Source of the DNA: Nocardiopsis ganjiahuensis DSM 45031
GTDB taxonomy: Bacteria; Actinomycetota; Actinomycetes; Streptosporangiales; Streptosporangiaceae
NCBI RefSeq assembly: GCF_000341085.1
Contig: NZ_ANBA01000020.1
Location: 184,949 to 248,948, forward strand
Direction: 5' to 3'
DNA: 64,000 nucleotides
Translations under genes and position numbers: made by a program
Shown: positions 53,765 through 61,976 of the stretch, one piece after another
How the letters are laid out: the number at the start of each line of letters is the position of its first letter
Numbering within the stretch: position 1 is the first letter of the stretch
The notes under the pieces: model-generated
Databases searched by the model: none
Seen by the model: the letters and a program-made list of their open reading frames with translations, nothing else
What the model was told of the DNA's origin: nothing

Positions 53765-54592
53765 CTACTTCTTCGCGCCCTTGCTCTTGGTGGTGCGCTT
53801 GGCCGTCGAACGCGACCGCGTGGTCTTCGCCGCGGGCTTGGCCTTGCCCCGGTTGGCGGTGCGCTTGGCGACGGTCCCGGACTCGGTCCCGTCCTGCCCG
53901 GCCTCCCCTACGGCGTCAGCGTCGGAGTCCCCGGCCGCGGCCTCCGACTCCTCCGCGGACTCGCCGTCCCCGGACTCCACCGCGTCCTCGCCCTGAGCGG
54001 AGTCCTCGGGGACAGCGTCCCCGGTCTCCGGTGCGCTCTCCTCGACACCCAGGGCGGCCCCGGCCTCCTCGACCGCCTCCCCGCTACCGGCGGACACGGC
54101 CTCGGCCGCCCTGGCCCTGGAGGGGGCCTGCGCGCGCGCCCGGGGCCCGGCCTCCGCCCGGGCCCGGTCCTCCTGGCCGTCCTCCTCACTCATCGGCAGC
54201 GCCGACGAGGCACCGCCACGGGGCGCCAGCACCCGCTCAACGACCTGCCGGGCGGCCATCCGGCGCTCCAGCTCGGCCACCCGACGGACCATCCGCTCGT
54301 ACTCGGCACGCGGAACCATGTCCATCTGCTCCAGCGCCTGCCGGACCTCGGCCCGCACCAGGTCGGCCACGGCCGCCCGGTTGGCCTGACTGGTCTCGAT
54401 CAGCTCACCGGCCAGGGTCTGAATGCTCTGCCCCACCCTCGGCGGGGCCTCACCGCCCGAGGCCACGGGCGCGGAGGCGGCCGCCCCGTCGGCCCGCAGC
54501 AGCGTCTTGGCCGCCGCCACGGCCTGCTTGCGAGAGAGTTCGGTGAGGCCATTGGCGGCATCCAGATAGGTGCGTACCGCGTCGACGACCAT
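53765..54592 (-). CDS. Phasin-like/helical protein with a Lys-Ala-Thr basic tail
   Basis: The 275-residue product has an N-terminal helical region (1-120: TYLDAANGLTELSRKQAVAA, LVRAEVRQALEQMDMVPRAE, YERMVRRVAELERRMAAR), similar to phasin/UbiK-like coiled coils. The middle (130-230) is Ala/Glu/Asp-rich and disordered. A strongly basic tail follows (KAKPAAKTTRSRSTAKRTTK), reminiscent of histone H1-like tails. This suggests binding of nucleic acid or polyanions by the tail and self-association by the helices. No adjacent polyester synthesis genes are present, so a phasin role is uncertain. Confidence 0.72.
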   Translation of the reverse strand: MVVDAVRTYLDAANGLTELSRKQAVAAAKTLLRADGAAASAPVASGGEAPPRVGQSIQTLAGELIETSQANRAAVADLVRAEVRQALEQMDMVPRAEYERMVRRVAELERRMAARQVVERVLAPRGGASSALPMSEEDGQEDRARAEAGPRARAQAPSRARAAEAVSAGSGEAVEEAGAALGVEESAPETGDAVPEDSAQGEDAVESGDGESAEESEAAAGDSDADAVGEAGQDGTESGTVAKRTANRGKAKPAAKTTRSRSTAKRTTKSKGAKK

Positions 54593-54837
54593 GATGACTT
54601 GCTCCTTGATGGGACCGCAGGAGGGAATGAACGAAAAGAGGACACGGAGAGGGAGGGGCCTCGTGTTCCGGGGGGTTCGACGCCAACGCTACCGGGGCCG
54701 GAGCGCATGTGACACGCAAACGACAGAGCTTGCCCCACCCGCACCACCCGCCCCGGGGCGATCCGCACCCTTGGTCCGCCCGAGGGCCTCTTGGCCGGTT
54801 GCCGGACGGTACACCGCCAATAGGGCATCATGTGCCC

Positions 54838-55188
54838 ATGAGCAGCATCGACGCATGCCTGGAGGGCATAGCCCAGGCGAACCGGCGCATCCTCGCCCAA
54901 CCACTGGAACGGCGACGCCGACACATCCGTGAACGCACGGTGCGCGTGATCGTCCCCGACCTGGTGACCGCCTTCGACATGCGCCTGACCGTCGACGGCC
55001 TCACCGACGTCACCCCGCGGCCGCTGGACACCCCCGCCGCCGACCCCCAGGTCCGGGTCACCGTCTCCAGCTCCGACCTCGTGGACCTGGCCCAGGACCG
55101 TCTGGACCCCGCCAAGGCACTGTTCAGCCGACGCCTCAGGGTCGACGCCAGCCTCAGCGACCTGATCCGCATGAAGCGCCTGCTCTGA
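54838..55188 (+). CDS. SCP2-like sterol carrier domain protein
   Basis: The 116-residue protein resembles the SCP-2 lipid-binding fold: VRVIVPDLVTAFDMRLTVDG, then DPQVRVTVSSSDLVDLAQDR, LDPAKALFSRRLRVDASLSD. Bacterial members are small lipid-binding proteins of unknown ligand. Start ATG 54838. Divergent from the Lys/Ala-tail gene and 56 bases before DUF1015. Confidence 0.72.
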   Translation: MSSIDACLEGIAQANRRILAQPLERRRRHIRERTVRVIVPDLVTAFDMRLTVDGLTDVTPRPLDTPAADPQVRVTVSSSDLVDLAQDRLDPAKALFSRRLRVDASLSDLIRMKRLL

Positions 55189-55244
55189 CCAGTCCCCCGA
55201 GACCGAATGCACCGCCACCACCCAGCGGCGGGTACCTTGCTGGG

Positions 55245-56525
55245 ATGCCCCGCCAACCTCTGGACCTGGCCCCCTTCCGCGGCCTGCGCTACGTGGCCCC
55301 CGACGTCGACCGCTTCATCGACGGCGGCTTCGACATCGCACGACTGCTGGCGCCGCCCTACGACATCCCCGACGCGGAGGAGGCGCGAAAGCTCCAGCGC
55401 TCCGACCCGCACAACGCGGCGAGGGTCACACTGCCCTTCGAGCTCTCCCGGCAGGCAACCGACAACGACGACGCCGTCTCCCGCCGCTACCGCTCCGCCG
55501 CGGACCTCCTGCGGAGCTGGATCACCGACGGGGTACTCGCCCTGGACGAGGAACCCGCACTGTACGTGTACGAGCAGGCCACCGCGGACGGCCAGGTACA
55601 GCGAGGGCTCGTGGGCGCCCTGGGACTGCCGCAGGAGGACGCCGAACCCGCCGTGCGCCCGCACGAGGACGTGGCCGACCCGCCGGTACGCGACCGCTTC
55701 CGCTTGATGGAGGTGGCGCGCGCCAACCTCGAACCCATCTTCCTCGTCTACCGCGGCGCGGGCGGCGCCGCCTCCGCCGCCACCGAGGCCACCGGCACCC
55801 GGCAGGAACCCGTGGTCCGCGCCCGTACCAGGGACGGCGCCGAACACCGCCTGTGGGCCATCACCGACCCCGGACGACAGCGGGAGATCACCACCGACCT
55901 GGCCGACCGCTCCGCCCTGATCGCCGACGGCCACCACCGCTACGCCGCCTACCTCAGGCTCCGCCGGCAGAGCACCGACCCGGGTTGGAGCCACGGCCTG
56001 GCCCTGCTCGTGGACAGCGATACCCACCCGCCCCGGCTCGGCGCGATCCACCGGGTCCTGCCCGGCCTGGACACCGCCGAGGCCCTGGCCGCCGCCCGGA
56101 CGGTGGCCACGGTGGAACCGGTCCCGGAGGCCGACCCCGCCGCCCTGGCCGAGATGAGCGCCCCGGCCCTGCTCCTGGTATCCGCCGACGGCGACGCCCA
56201 CCTGGTGAGCGGGTTCGACGAGGAGGTCCTGCGCCGGGCCATGCCCGACCACTCCCCCGACTGGCGCCACCTGGCCACGGCCGCCCTGCACGAGGTCCTC
56301 ATGCCCCTGTGGAGCTACCCCGAGGAAAAAGTGCGGATGGTGCACGACGACCCGGTCGAGGCCGTGGCCGCCGCCCGCGACGAGAAGGGCACCGCCGCCC
56401 TCGTGCCCCCGCTGCGCGTGGAGCAGGTCTACGCCGTCGCCGACCGCGGCGAGCTCACCCCCCGCAAGTCCACCTCCTTCGGCCCCAAACCCCGCACCGG
56501 TCTGGTCATGCGCGTCCTGGACTAG
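55245..56525 (+). CDS. DUF1015 family protein
   Basis: The 426-residue soluble protein has the DUF1015 signatures PFRGLRYVAPDVD, LLAPPYDIPDAEEARKLQRS, SRRYRSAADLLRSWITDGVL, LIADGHHRYAAYLRLR and the C-terminal LRVEQVYAVADRGELTPRKS followed by TSFGPKP. A catalytic role is suspected for the conserved DGHHRYA motif, but no reaction is known to me. Translation starts at ATG 55245. Confidence 0.88.
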   Translation: MPRQPLDLAPFRGLRYVAPDVDRFIDGGFDIARLLAPPYDIPDAEEARKLQRSDPHNAARVTLPFELSRQATDNDDAVSRRYRSAADLLRSWITDGVLALDEEPALYVYEQATADGQVQRGLVGALGLPQEDAEPAVRPHEDVADPPVRDRFRLMEVARANLEPIFLVYRGAGGAASAATEATGTRQEPVVRARTRDGAEHRLWAITDPGRQREITTDLADRSALIADGHHRYAAYLRLRRQSTDPGWSHGLALLVDSDTHPPRLGAIHRVLPGLDTAEALAAARTVATVEPVPEADPAALAEMSAPALLLVSADGDAHLVSGFDEEVLRRAMPDHSPDWRHLATAALHEVLMPLWSYPEEKVRMVHDDPVEAVAAARDEKGTAALVPPLRVEQVYAVADRGELTPRKSTSFGPKPRTGLVMRVLD

Positions 56526-56802
56526 GCCCTCTTCTTCGGATCACTCCGCCCACCCGTCGCCCGCCTCCGCGCCCGCCGGAACGGCCCAGCTCCGGAGCCC
56601 TCCGCACACCCGCACACCCGCACACCACGATCTCCCGGCGTTGCGCACGGAGCCGACCAGAACAGGCACCGGGTCGGCTTCGCGCACCCTCGGAGCCGGC
56701 ACCGCGGCCCTCACCCGACGCCATCGAAACCCGCTGGCCCACGGCCGCACCCGCTGGGAACATGAGCGGTGTCCCCGCGTCGACCCGCAACGGAGCAGCG
56801 CC

Positions 56803-57609
56803 GTGTCCACCTCCCCCGTCCCCTCCGACGGGCCGCGCACCGCGGCCTCCCTCACCCTCCACCTGAACCACCTGGGGGTACGCCCCGGCGACACCCTCCT
56901 GGTACACACCTCCCTGCGTTCGCTCGGCTGGGTGTGCGGAGGCGACCAGACCGTGGTCCGAGCCCTCCTGGACGCCGTGGGCCCCGCCGGAACCCTCGTC
57001 GTGCCCACCCAGACCATGGACAACACCGACCCCTCCGGCTGGTCCGACCCGCCCGTCCCCGAAGCCTGGTGGGACACCATCCGGGCCGAATCACCCGCCT
57101 TCGACCCCGCGATCACCCCCAGCGCCTACATGGGCCGCGTCCCCGAACGGGTCCGCACCTGGCCGGGGGCCGTACGCAGCGCCCACCCGCAGACCTCCTT
57201 CGCCGCGCTCGGCCCGGACGCGGCCCTCCTCATGCACCCCCACCCCCTCGAATCAGCCCTCGGCGAGAACTCACCACTGGCCCGGCTGGAGAAGTCCGGA
57301 GCGCACGTCCTCCTCCTGGGAGTCGGCTACGACTCCTGCACCGCCTTCCACCTGGCCGAGTACCGGGTCCCCCGACCACGCACCGCCCCCACCTCCTGCG
57401 CGGTCCACACCCCGGACGGCGACCGGGAATGGGTGACCTACACCGACGTCGCCCTCGACGAATCCGACTTCCCCGCCCTGGGCGCGGACTTCGAGACCAC
57501 CGGCGCGGTGACCGTCGGCCGTGTGGGCTCGGCCGCCGCCCGCCTCTTCCCCCTGGCCCGGGCGGTCGACTTCGCCACCACCTGGCTGACCAGGCACCGC
57601 CCCCACTGA
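56803..57609 (+). CDS. AAC(3)-family aminoglycoside N-acetyltransferase-like protein
   Basis: The 268-residue protein starts at GTG 56803 with GGAG about eight bases upstream. It shows the Antibiotic_NAT signatures GVRPGDTLLVHTSLRSLGWV, GTLVVPTQTMDNTDPSGW, SAYMGRVPERVRTWPGAVRS, AHPQTSFAALG and LLLGVGYDSCTAFHLAEYRV. Family members acetylate the 3-amino group of aminoglycosides; many chromosomal homologues in actinomycetes act on other amines or are silent. Monocistronic between DUF1015 and a HAD gene. Confidence 0.87.
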   Translation: MSTSPVPSDGPRTAASLTLHLNHLGVRPGDTLLVHTSLRSLGWVCGGDQTVVRALLDAVGPAGTLVVPTQTMDNTDPSGWSDPPVPEAWWDTIRAESPAFDPAITPSAYMGRVPERVRTWPGAVRSAHPQTSFAALGPDAALLMHPHPLESALGENSPLARLEKSGAHVLLLGVGYDSCTAFHLAEYRVPRPRTAPTSCAVHTPDGDREWVTYTDVALDESDFPALGADFETTGAVTVGRVGSAAARLFPLARAVDFATTWLTRHRPH

Positions 57610-57795
57610 CCGGTACCTCCCGAACACGGGCACCCGCGGACCGCCCAGCGAACACCCACCCCCTCTCCGCGGCTTCGGACGGGCCCCGCGGCCAGGCTGC
57701 GACGGAGCACACACCCCGTGGCAGGGGCGCCCGGACCTTCGGGAGGCCTAGCCTGGAGGCGACCTCTCCCGCCACACGGAATCGGACCCCGCGCC

Positions 57796-58815
57796 ATGTC
57801 CCTGCAGGCAGCTGACCGCCCGCTCAACGAGCTCCACGACGCGATGCTCCTGGACCTGGACGGCGTGGTCTACATCGGCCCCAAGGCCGTGCCCGCAGCC
57901 CCCGAGGCCGTGGGCAAGGCCCGCGCTGCCGGTGCCAGGGTCGCCTTCGTGACCAACAACGCCGGCCGCACCCCCGCCCGGATCGCCGAACACCTCACCC
58001 ACCTGGGGGTGCCCGCCGCCCCCGAGGACGTGGTCACCTCCGCCGAGGCCGCCGCCCGACTGGTCGCCGCCCGCTACCCGGCGGGTTCGGACGTGCTGGT
58101 GGTCGGCGACACCGGCCTGCGCCAGGCCGTGCGCCGGATGGGTCTGCGACCCGTCACAGTCGCCACGGATTCGGTGGTGGCCGTGGTCCAGGGCTACTCG
58201 CCGACGATGTCCCGCGACCTCCTGGACCAGGGCACACTCGCGGTCGCTGGCGGCGCGTTCTACGTGGCGAGCAACTCCGACGCCACCGCCCCCACCCAAT
58301 GGGGGATCACCCCCGCCAACGGCTCGTTCGTGCGGGTGATCGCGCACGCCACCGGTGTGGAACCGGTGATCGCGGGCAAGCCGATGCGCCCCCTGCACGA
58401 GGAAGGGATGATGCGCACCGGCGCGACCGACCCCCTCATCGTGGGCGACCGGTTGGACACCGACATCGAGGGCGCCACCACACACGGTGCCGCCGGGCTC
58501 CTGGTCCTGTCCGGGGTCGCCACCCCGCAGGACCTCCTGGCCGCCCCCGCCCACCAGCGCCCCCGCTACCTGTCCTGGGACGTGTCCGGGATGAACGAGA
58601 CCCACCCGGGCCCGGTCCGCCGCGTCGACGGCGACACCGCGCGCACCGAGTGCGGCGGCTGGACCGTCGGCGTCGAGGCCGACACCGTACGCCTGTCCGG
58701 CGACGGAGACCGCTTGGACGGTCTGCGCGCCCTGTGCACGGCGGTCTGGTCCGACGAGCGCGTCGACCCCACCGGCCCCTCGGCCACCGCGGCCCTGGCG
58801 GTCCTGGGCTGGTGA
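57796..58815 (+). CDS. HAD-IIA family phosphatase (NagD-like)
   Basis: The 339-residue HAD hydrolase has motif I (AMLLDLDGVVYIGPKAVP), motif II region (ARVAFVTNNAGRTPARIAEH), the type-IIA cap with a PTQWGITPANGSF segment, motif III Lys (IAGKPMRPLHEEGM) and motif IV (DPLIVGDRLDTDIEGATTHG). A C-terminal extension of about 70 residues is less conserved. Family substrates include 4-nitrophenyl phosphate and sugar phosphates. An HAD phosphatase near tlyA is common in actinobacteria. Confidence 0.88.
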   Translation: MSLQAADRPLNELHDAMLLDLDGVVYIGPKAVPAAPEAVGKARAAGARVAFVTNNAGRTPARIAEHLTHLGVPAAPEDVVTSAEAAARLVAARYPAGSDVLVVGDTGLRQAVRRMGLRPVTVATDSVVAVVQGYSPTMSRDLLDQGTLAVAGGAFYVASNSDATAPTQWGITPANGSFVRVIAHATGVEPVIAGKPMRPLHEEGMMRTGATDPLIVGDRLDTDIEGATTHGAAGLLVLSGVATPQDLLAAPAHQRPRYLSWDVSGMNETHPGPVRRVDGDTARTECGGWTVGVEADTVRLSGDGDRLDGLRALCTAVWSDERVDPTGPSATAALAVLGW

Positions 58816-58820
58816 CCGGC

Positions 58821-59363
58821 TCACCGTTCCGCCCTGCGCACCAGAGCGACGGTGCCCACCTCCACCTCCAACACGCTCCGGACGCCGTTCCAGCCGCGCC
58901 AGAACCGGCGGCGTAGCTCACCGGTCACCCTGACCACGTCGCCGATCCGCCACCCGTGCACCCGATCGCACATGTGCGGGTCGAAGGAGACCAGGGTCAG
59001 CGAATCGGCCCGGGCCCGTCGGCGCCCGGACACCTCGGCCCGGGCCACACCGATCCGCCAGGTCACCAGGCGGTCCCCGCTGGGGAGTTCCCTCTCCGCG
59101 GGGGCGGCGGTGACCCGGCCGACCACGAAGACCTCGTTGCGGTGCCCGTCCGGGCGCTCCGGCCCGGCACCCTTCGGTTCGGGCCGCCCCTCGTCGAGGG
59201 TCCTCGGTTCGGGGGCCGGTTCGGGCACGGAGGGGGTTTTCGACGACGGCCGAGGGCTCTGCGAGGCGGAGACCCACCGGGCCCTCCCCTCCGGATCGGA
59301 CTGCGGGTTCGGGGACGTGGAGACAGACGTGGGTTCGAGCACGAGGGCCTTTCCGGTAGTCAC
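58821..59363 (-). CDS. Single-stranded DNA-binding (OB-fold) protein with N-terminal extension
   Basis: The product is about 180 residues. The C-terminal 100 form an SSB-type OB-fold (RNEVFVVGRVTAAPAERELP, SGDRLVTWRIGVARAE, RIGDVVRVTGELRRRFWRG, VRSVLEVEVGTVALV). Ahead of it is a low-complexity Pro/Ser/Glu-rich stretch of about 70 residues, the reverse of normal SSB, whose disordered tail is C-terminal. The start is uncertain: GTG 59363 is the last plausible one before the divergent MBL gene. It is probably a specialised second SSB, not the replicative one. Confidence 0.7.
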   Translation of the reverse strand: MTTGKALVLEPTSVSTSPNPQSDPEGRARWVSASQSPRPSSKTPSVPEPAPEPRTLDEGRPEPKGAGPERPDGHRNEVFVVGRVTAAPAERELPSGDRLVTWRIGVARAEVSGRRRARADSLTLVSFDPHMCDRVHGWRIGDVVRVTGELRRRFWRGWNGVRSVLEVEVGTVALVRRAER

Positions 59364-59535
59364 CTGGTGCGCGCGCTGATTCCAGGATCCCCCGGGCGGG
59401 CCCGGGAAAGAAGACCCTTCCTCAACCTGTGGACAACCCCGGGGACCCGCCGTCAACAGCCATGACACCCTTGTCCTAGAGTCGGGTTCGGTTCGGAACG
59501 GACCGCACAACGCTTGAAGAAGAGGGGTGCCTGCC

Positions 59536-60540
59536 GTGCACGACGACGTGGACGTCAGCGGTCTGCCCGAGGGGATCACCCCGCTGGGCAACCAGATCTA
59601 TGCCATCGACACGATGCTCGCCGGTTATCCCGGGGTCGTCTCCGCCTACCTCATCCGCACCGAGCGGCCCTGCATCGTCGAGGTGGGCACCGCCGGTTCG
59701 GCACCGGTACTGCGTGACGCCGTCATCCGGCTCGGCCTGGCCCCCGAGGACCTGGCGACCATCGTGGTCACCCACATCCACCTGGACCACGCGGGCGGCA
59801 CCGGGGACATGGCGGCGCTGTTCCCCAACGCGGAGATCGTCGTGCACGAACGCGGCGCCCGCCACCTGGCCGATCCCAGCCGCCTGATGGCCAGCGCGAA
59901 GATGGTGTGGGGCGACCGCTTGGAGACCCTGTTCGGCCAGATGCACCCCACCGAGGCCGCCCGTATCCGCTCGGTCGCCGAAACCGGCGAGGTCGACCTG
60001 GGCGCCGGCCGCAAGCTGGTCTCGCACTACGCCCCCGGACACGCCAAGCACCACATGGGCCTGGTGGACACCGGGACAGGCGACCTGTACGTCGGCGACG
60101 CCCTCGGCGTGTACAACCCCCTGACCGGGGACCTGCGCCCGGCCACCCCGCCGCCGGACTTCGACATGGACGCCTGCCTGCGCACCCTGGGCCTGTTCCG
60201 CGACATCGGCGCCCAGAGGCTGATGTTCTCCCACTTCGGCGCGCACGACACCGTCACCGAGACCATCGACCGGGCCGAGGACGAACTCCGCCTGTGGGTG
60301 GAGACCGTACGCGACTCCCGGGACACCGGCGGGGACCTGGACCACGCCATCGCGATGGTGCGCGACAAGGTCGTCTCCCGGTACAAGCCCCTCCCGGCGG
60401 ACGCCTCCGCCGGGACCGTGGCGGTCCTGGACACACTCAGCGGTCCGGAGGCCAACGTCAGCGGCATCATGCACTGGCTGGACAAGCTCGCCCAGGAACA
60501 GGCCGAAGCGAAGAGGAAGGCCGAGGAGGAGCGGGCCTAG
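59536..60540 (+). CDS. Metallo-beta-lactamase fold hydrolase
   Basis: The 334-residue MBL protein has the metal motif VVTHIHLDHAGGTGDMAAL (H-x-H-x-D-H), SHYAPGHAKHHMGLVDTG and a later His in LMFSHFGAHDTV. A C-terminal helical region (RYKPLPADASAGTVAVLDTL, then EQAEAKRKAEEERA) follows. Start GTG 59536, with AGAGGGG nine bases before; GTG 59527 is alternative. Similar to glyoxalase II-like/ribonuclease-type MBL proteins of unknown substrate. Confidence 0.87.
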   Translation: MHDDVDVSGLPEGITPLGNQIYAIDTMLAGYPGVVSAYLIRTERPCIVEVGTAGSAPVLRDAVIRLGLAPEDLATIVVTHIHLDHAGGTGDMAALFPNAEIVVHERGARHLADPSRLMASAKMVWGDRLETLFGQMHPTEAARIRSVAETGEVDLGAGRKLVSHYAPGHAKHHMGLVDTGTGDLYVGDALGVYNPLTGDLRPATPPPDFDMDACLRTLGLFRDIGAQRLMFSHFGAHDTVTETIDRAEDELRLWVETVRDSRDTGGDLDHAIAMVRDKVVSRYKPLPADASAGTVAVLDTLSGPEANVSGIMHWLDKLAQEQAEAKRKAEEERA

Positions 60541-60608
60541 GTCGAGGAGGTGCCGGGGCGCCGGAAAACCAGGTGCGCCCCCGGTACCGCCCCCCGTAAC
60601 CTCCCGGC

Positions 60609-61541
60609 ATGACTCCCCAGATCCGTCCGGTACGCAAGGACGACCTCTCCCAGAGCTTCACCCTCATCAGGAACGGCTTTCCCGCCGTGGCCGTCACCGA
60701 GGAACACATGCGGTGGCGGTTCGACCACCCCCGCCCCGACGTCGACGACACACGCCTGGTCGCGGTGGACGGCGACAGGGTGGTCGGGCACATGATCAGC
60801 AGAGTGCACACGGACGAGGACGGGACCCGCAAGGGCAACTCCTTCTACGGGGCCCTGGCCGAAGAACACCGCGACACGGATCTCGCCGCCCGGCTCCTGG
60901 AGGCCTCGGAGGCCAACCTGACCGAGAAGGGGGCTGCCTTCCTGCGGACCAGCGCCGCCCAGGAAGGCGTCCAGGCCGCCGGCGAGCACTTCCGAGAAGC
61001 GATCCTGGCACGGGGGTACGAGCTGGTCGAGAGCCACCACGTGCTCGGCATGGAACTGAGCAGGCTCCCGGATCCGCCGCAGGCACCGGCGGGCGCCGAG
61101 CTGCGCCGGTGGAGCGAGTTCGCCGACGACCCCCGCCCGCTCTACGAGATCGACAAGGCCGCCGACGCGGACGAACCGGGCGAGACCGCGGAGGACTTCC
61201 TGTCCTACGAGTTCTGGCTCGACTCGGTGTGGCACAACCCGATGTTCGACCTGGAGCTCAGCCTCGCCCTGCTGCTGGACGGGGCCCCCGTGGCGATCTC
61301 CTGCTACTCGTCCGACCACGACAGCCGCATGGAGTCGGCGATGACCGGCACCCTGCGCGAGTACCGGAACCGGGGCCTGGCCGGGTACACCAAGCACATG
61401 GCCCTGCACCGGGCCAGGGAACGGGGCTTCACCCACGCCTACACCGGCAACCACGAGACCAACAAACCGATGCTGGCCATCAACAACCGCATCGGCTACA
61501 GCCTGGTCGGTACCGAGAACACCTACGTCAAGCGGCTCTGA
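60609..61541 (+). CDS. GNAT-family acetyltransferase
   Basis: The 310-residue protein appears to have two GNAT-like halves: QIRPVRKDDLSQSFTLIRNG through GNSFYGALAEEHRDTDLAAR, and a C-terminal half with GTLREYRNRGLAGYTKHMAL, an R-x-x-G-L-A acetyl-CoA loop, and HAYTGNHETNKPMLAINNRI, the usual NxxMxxxNxxxG motif. Two-domain GNATs of this type acetylate small amines or antibiotics; the substrate is unknown. Convergent with NUDIX, overlapping by 14 bases. Confidence 0.85.
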   Translation: MTPQIRPVRKDDLSQSFTLIRNGFPAVAVTEEHMRWRFDHPRPDVDDTRLVAVDGDRVVGHMISRVHTDEDGTRKGNSFYGALAEEHRDTDLAARLLEASEANLTEKGAAFLRTSAAQEGVQAAGEHFREAILARGYELVESHHVLGMELSRLPDPPQAPAGAELRRWSEFADDPRPLYEIDKAADADEPGETAEDFLSYEFWLDSVWHNPMFDLELSLALLLDGAPVAISCYSSDHDSRMESAMTGTLREYRNRGLAGYTKHMALHRARERGFTHAYTGNHETNKPMLAINNRIGYSLVGTENTYVKRL

Positions 61542-61923
61542 GCGGCAGACCGAGAACACGGATCAGGTGGGCGTACAGGCCGTCCGCCCAGGACAGCTCC
61601 GAGTCCTCGGGAAGACGCTCGAAAACACGCGTCTCGAACTCCCCGCTGATCGGTTCCACAGCGCTCACCTGGGCATGCGTGACCACCGTGGTGTGGCCTC
61701 CGGAGAGCACGTAGTAACCCATCACCACGACCTCGCCGAGGGTGGCCGCGGCCTCCTCGTACACCTCGCGCCTCACCGTGGCGTACAGGTCCTCACCGCT
61801 CTCCCGGTGCCCGCCGGGGAACTCCCAGGCCCTCCCGGGGTTGCGGACCATGAAGGGCCGCTCCCCCGCGTAGGTCAGGCAGACCACCGAGTCGTACCGC
61901 TCAGGAAGCGTGTGCAGACACAC
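61528..61923 (-). CDS. NUDIX hydrolase
   Basis: The 131-residue protein contains the Nudix box GGHRESGEDLYATVRREVYEEAAATLG, positions about 37-63 (G-x5-E-x7-R-E-x2-E-E), with Ala in place of the usual Gly near the end. It hydrolyses nucleoside diphosphates linked to X. The apparent GTG start at 61923 sits next to the arm of the downstream gene's terminator, so its leader would be very short; a downstream GTG near 61884 is possible. Confidence 0.8.
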   Translation of the reverse strand: MCLHTLPERYDSVVCLTYAGERPFMVRNPGRAWEFPGGHRESGEDLYATVRREVYEEAAATLGEVVVMGYYVLSGGHTTVVTHAQVSAVEPISGEFETRVFERLPEDSELSWADGLYAHLIRVLGLPLRAA

Positions 61924-61927
61924 GACA

Positions 61928-61962
61928 GCGCCGCCGAGTGGCTCCTGGCCACTCGGCGGCGC
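61928..61962 (-). terminator. Terminator of the RGG-TPR gene
   Basis: GCGCCGCCGAGTGGC (61928-61942) pairs perfectly with GCCACTCGGCGGCGC (61948-61962) around TCCTG. It lies 15 bases beyond the RGG-TPR stop, directly upstream of the NUDIX gene start. Confidence 0.85.
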
Positions 61963-61976
61963 TCCGTCACCAGGGC

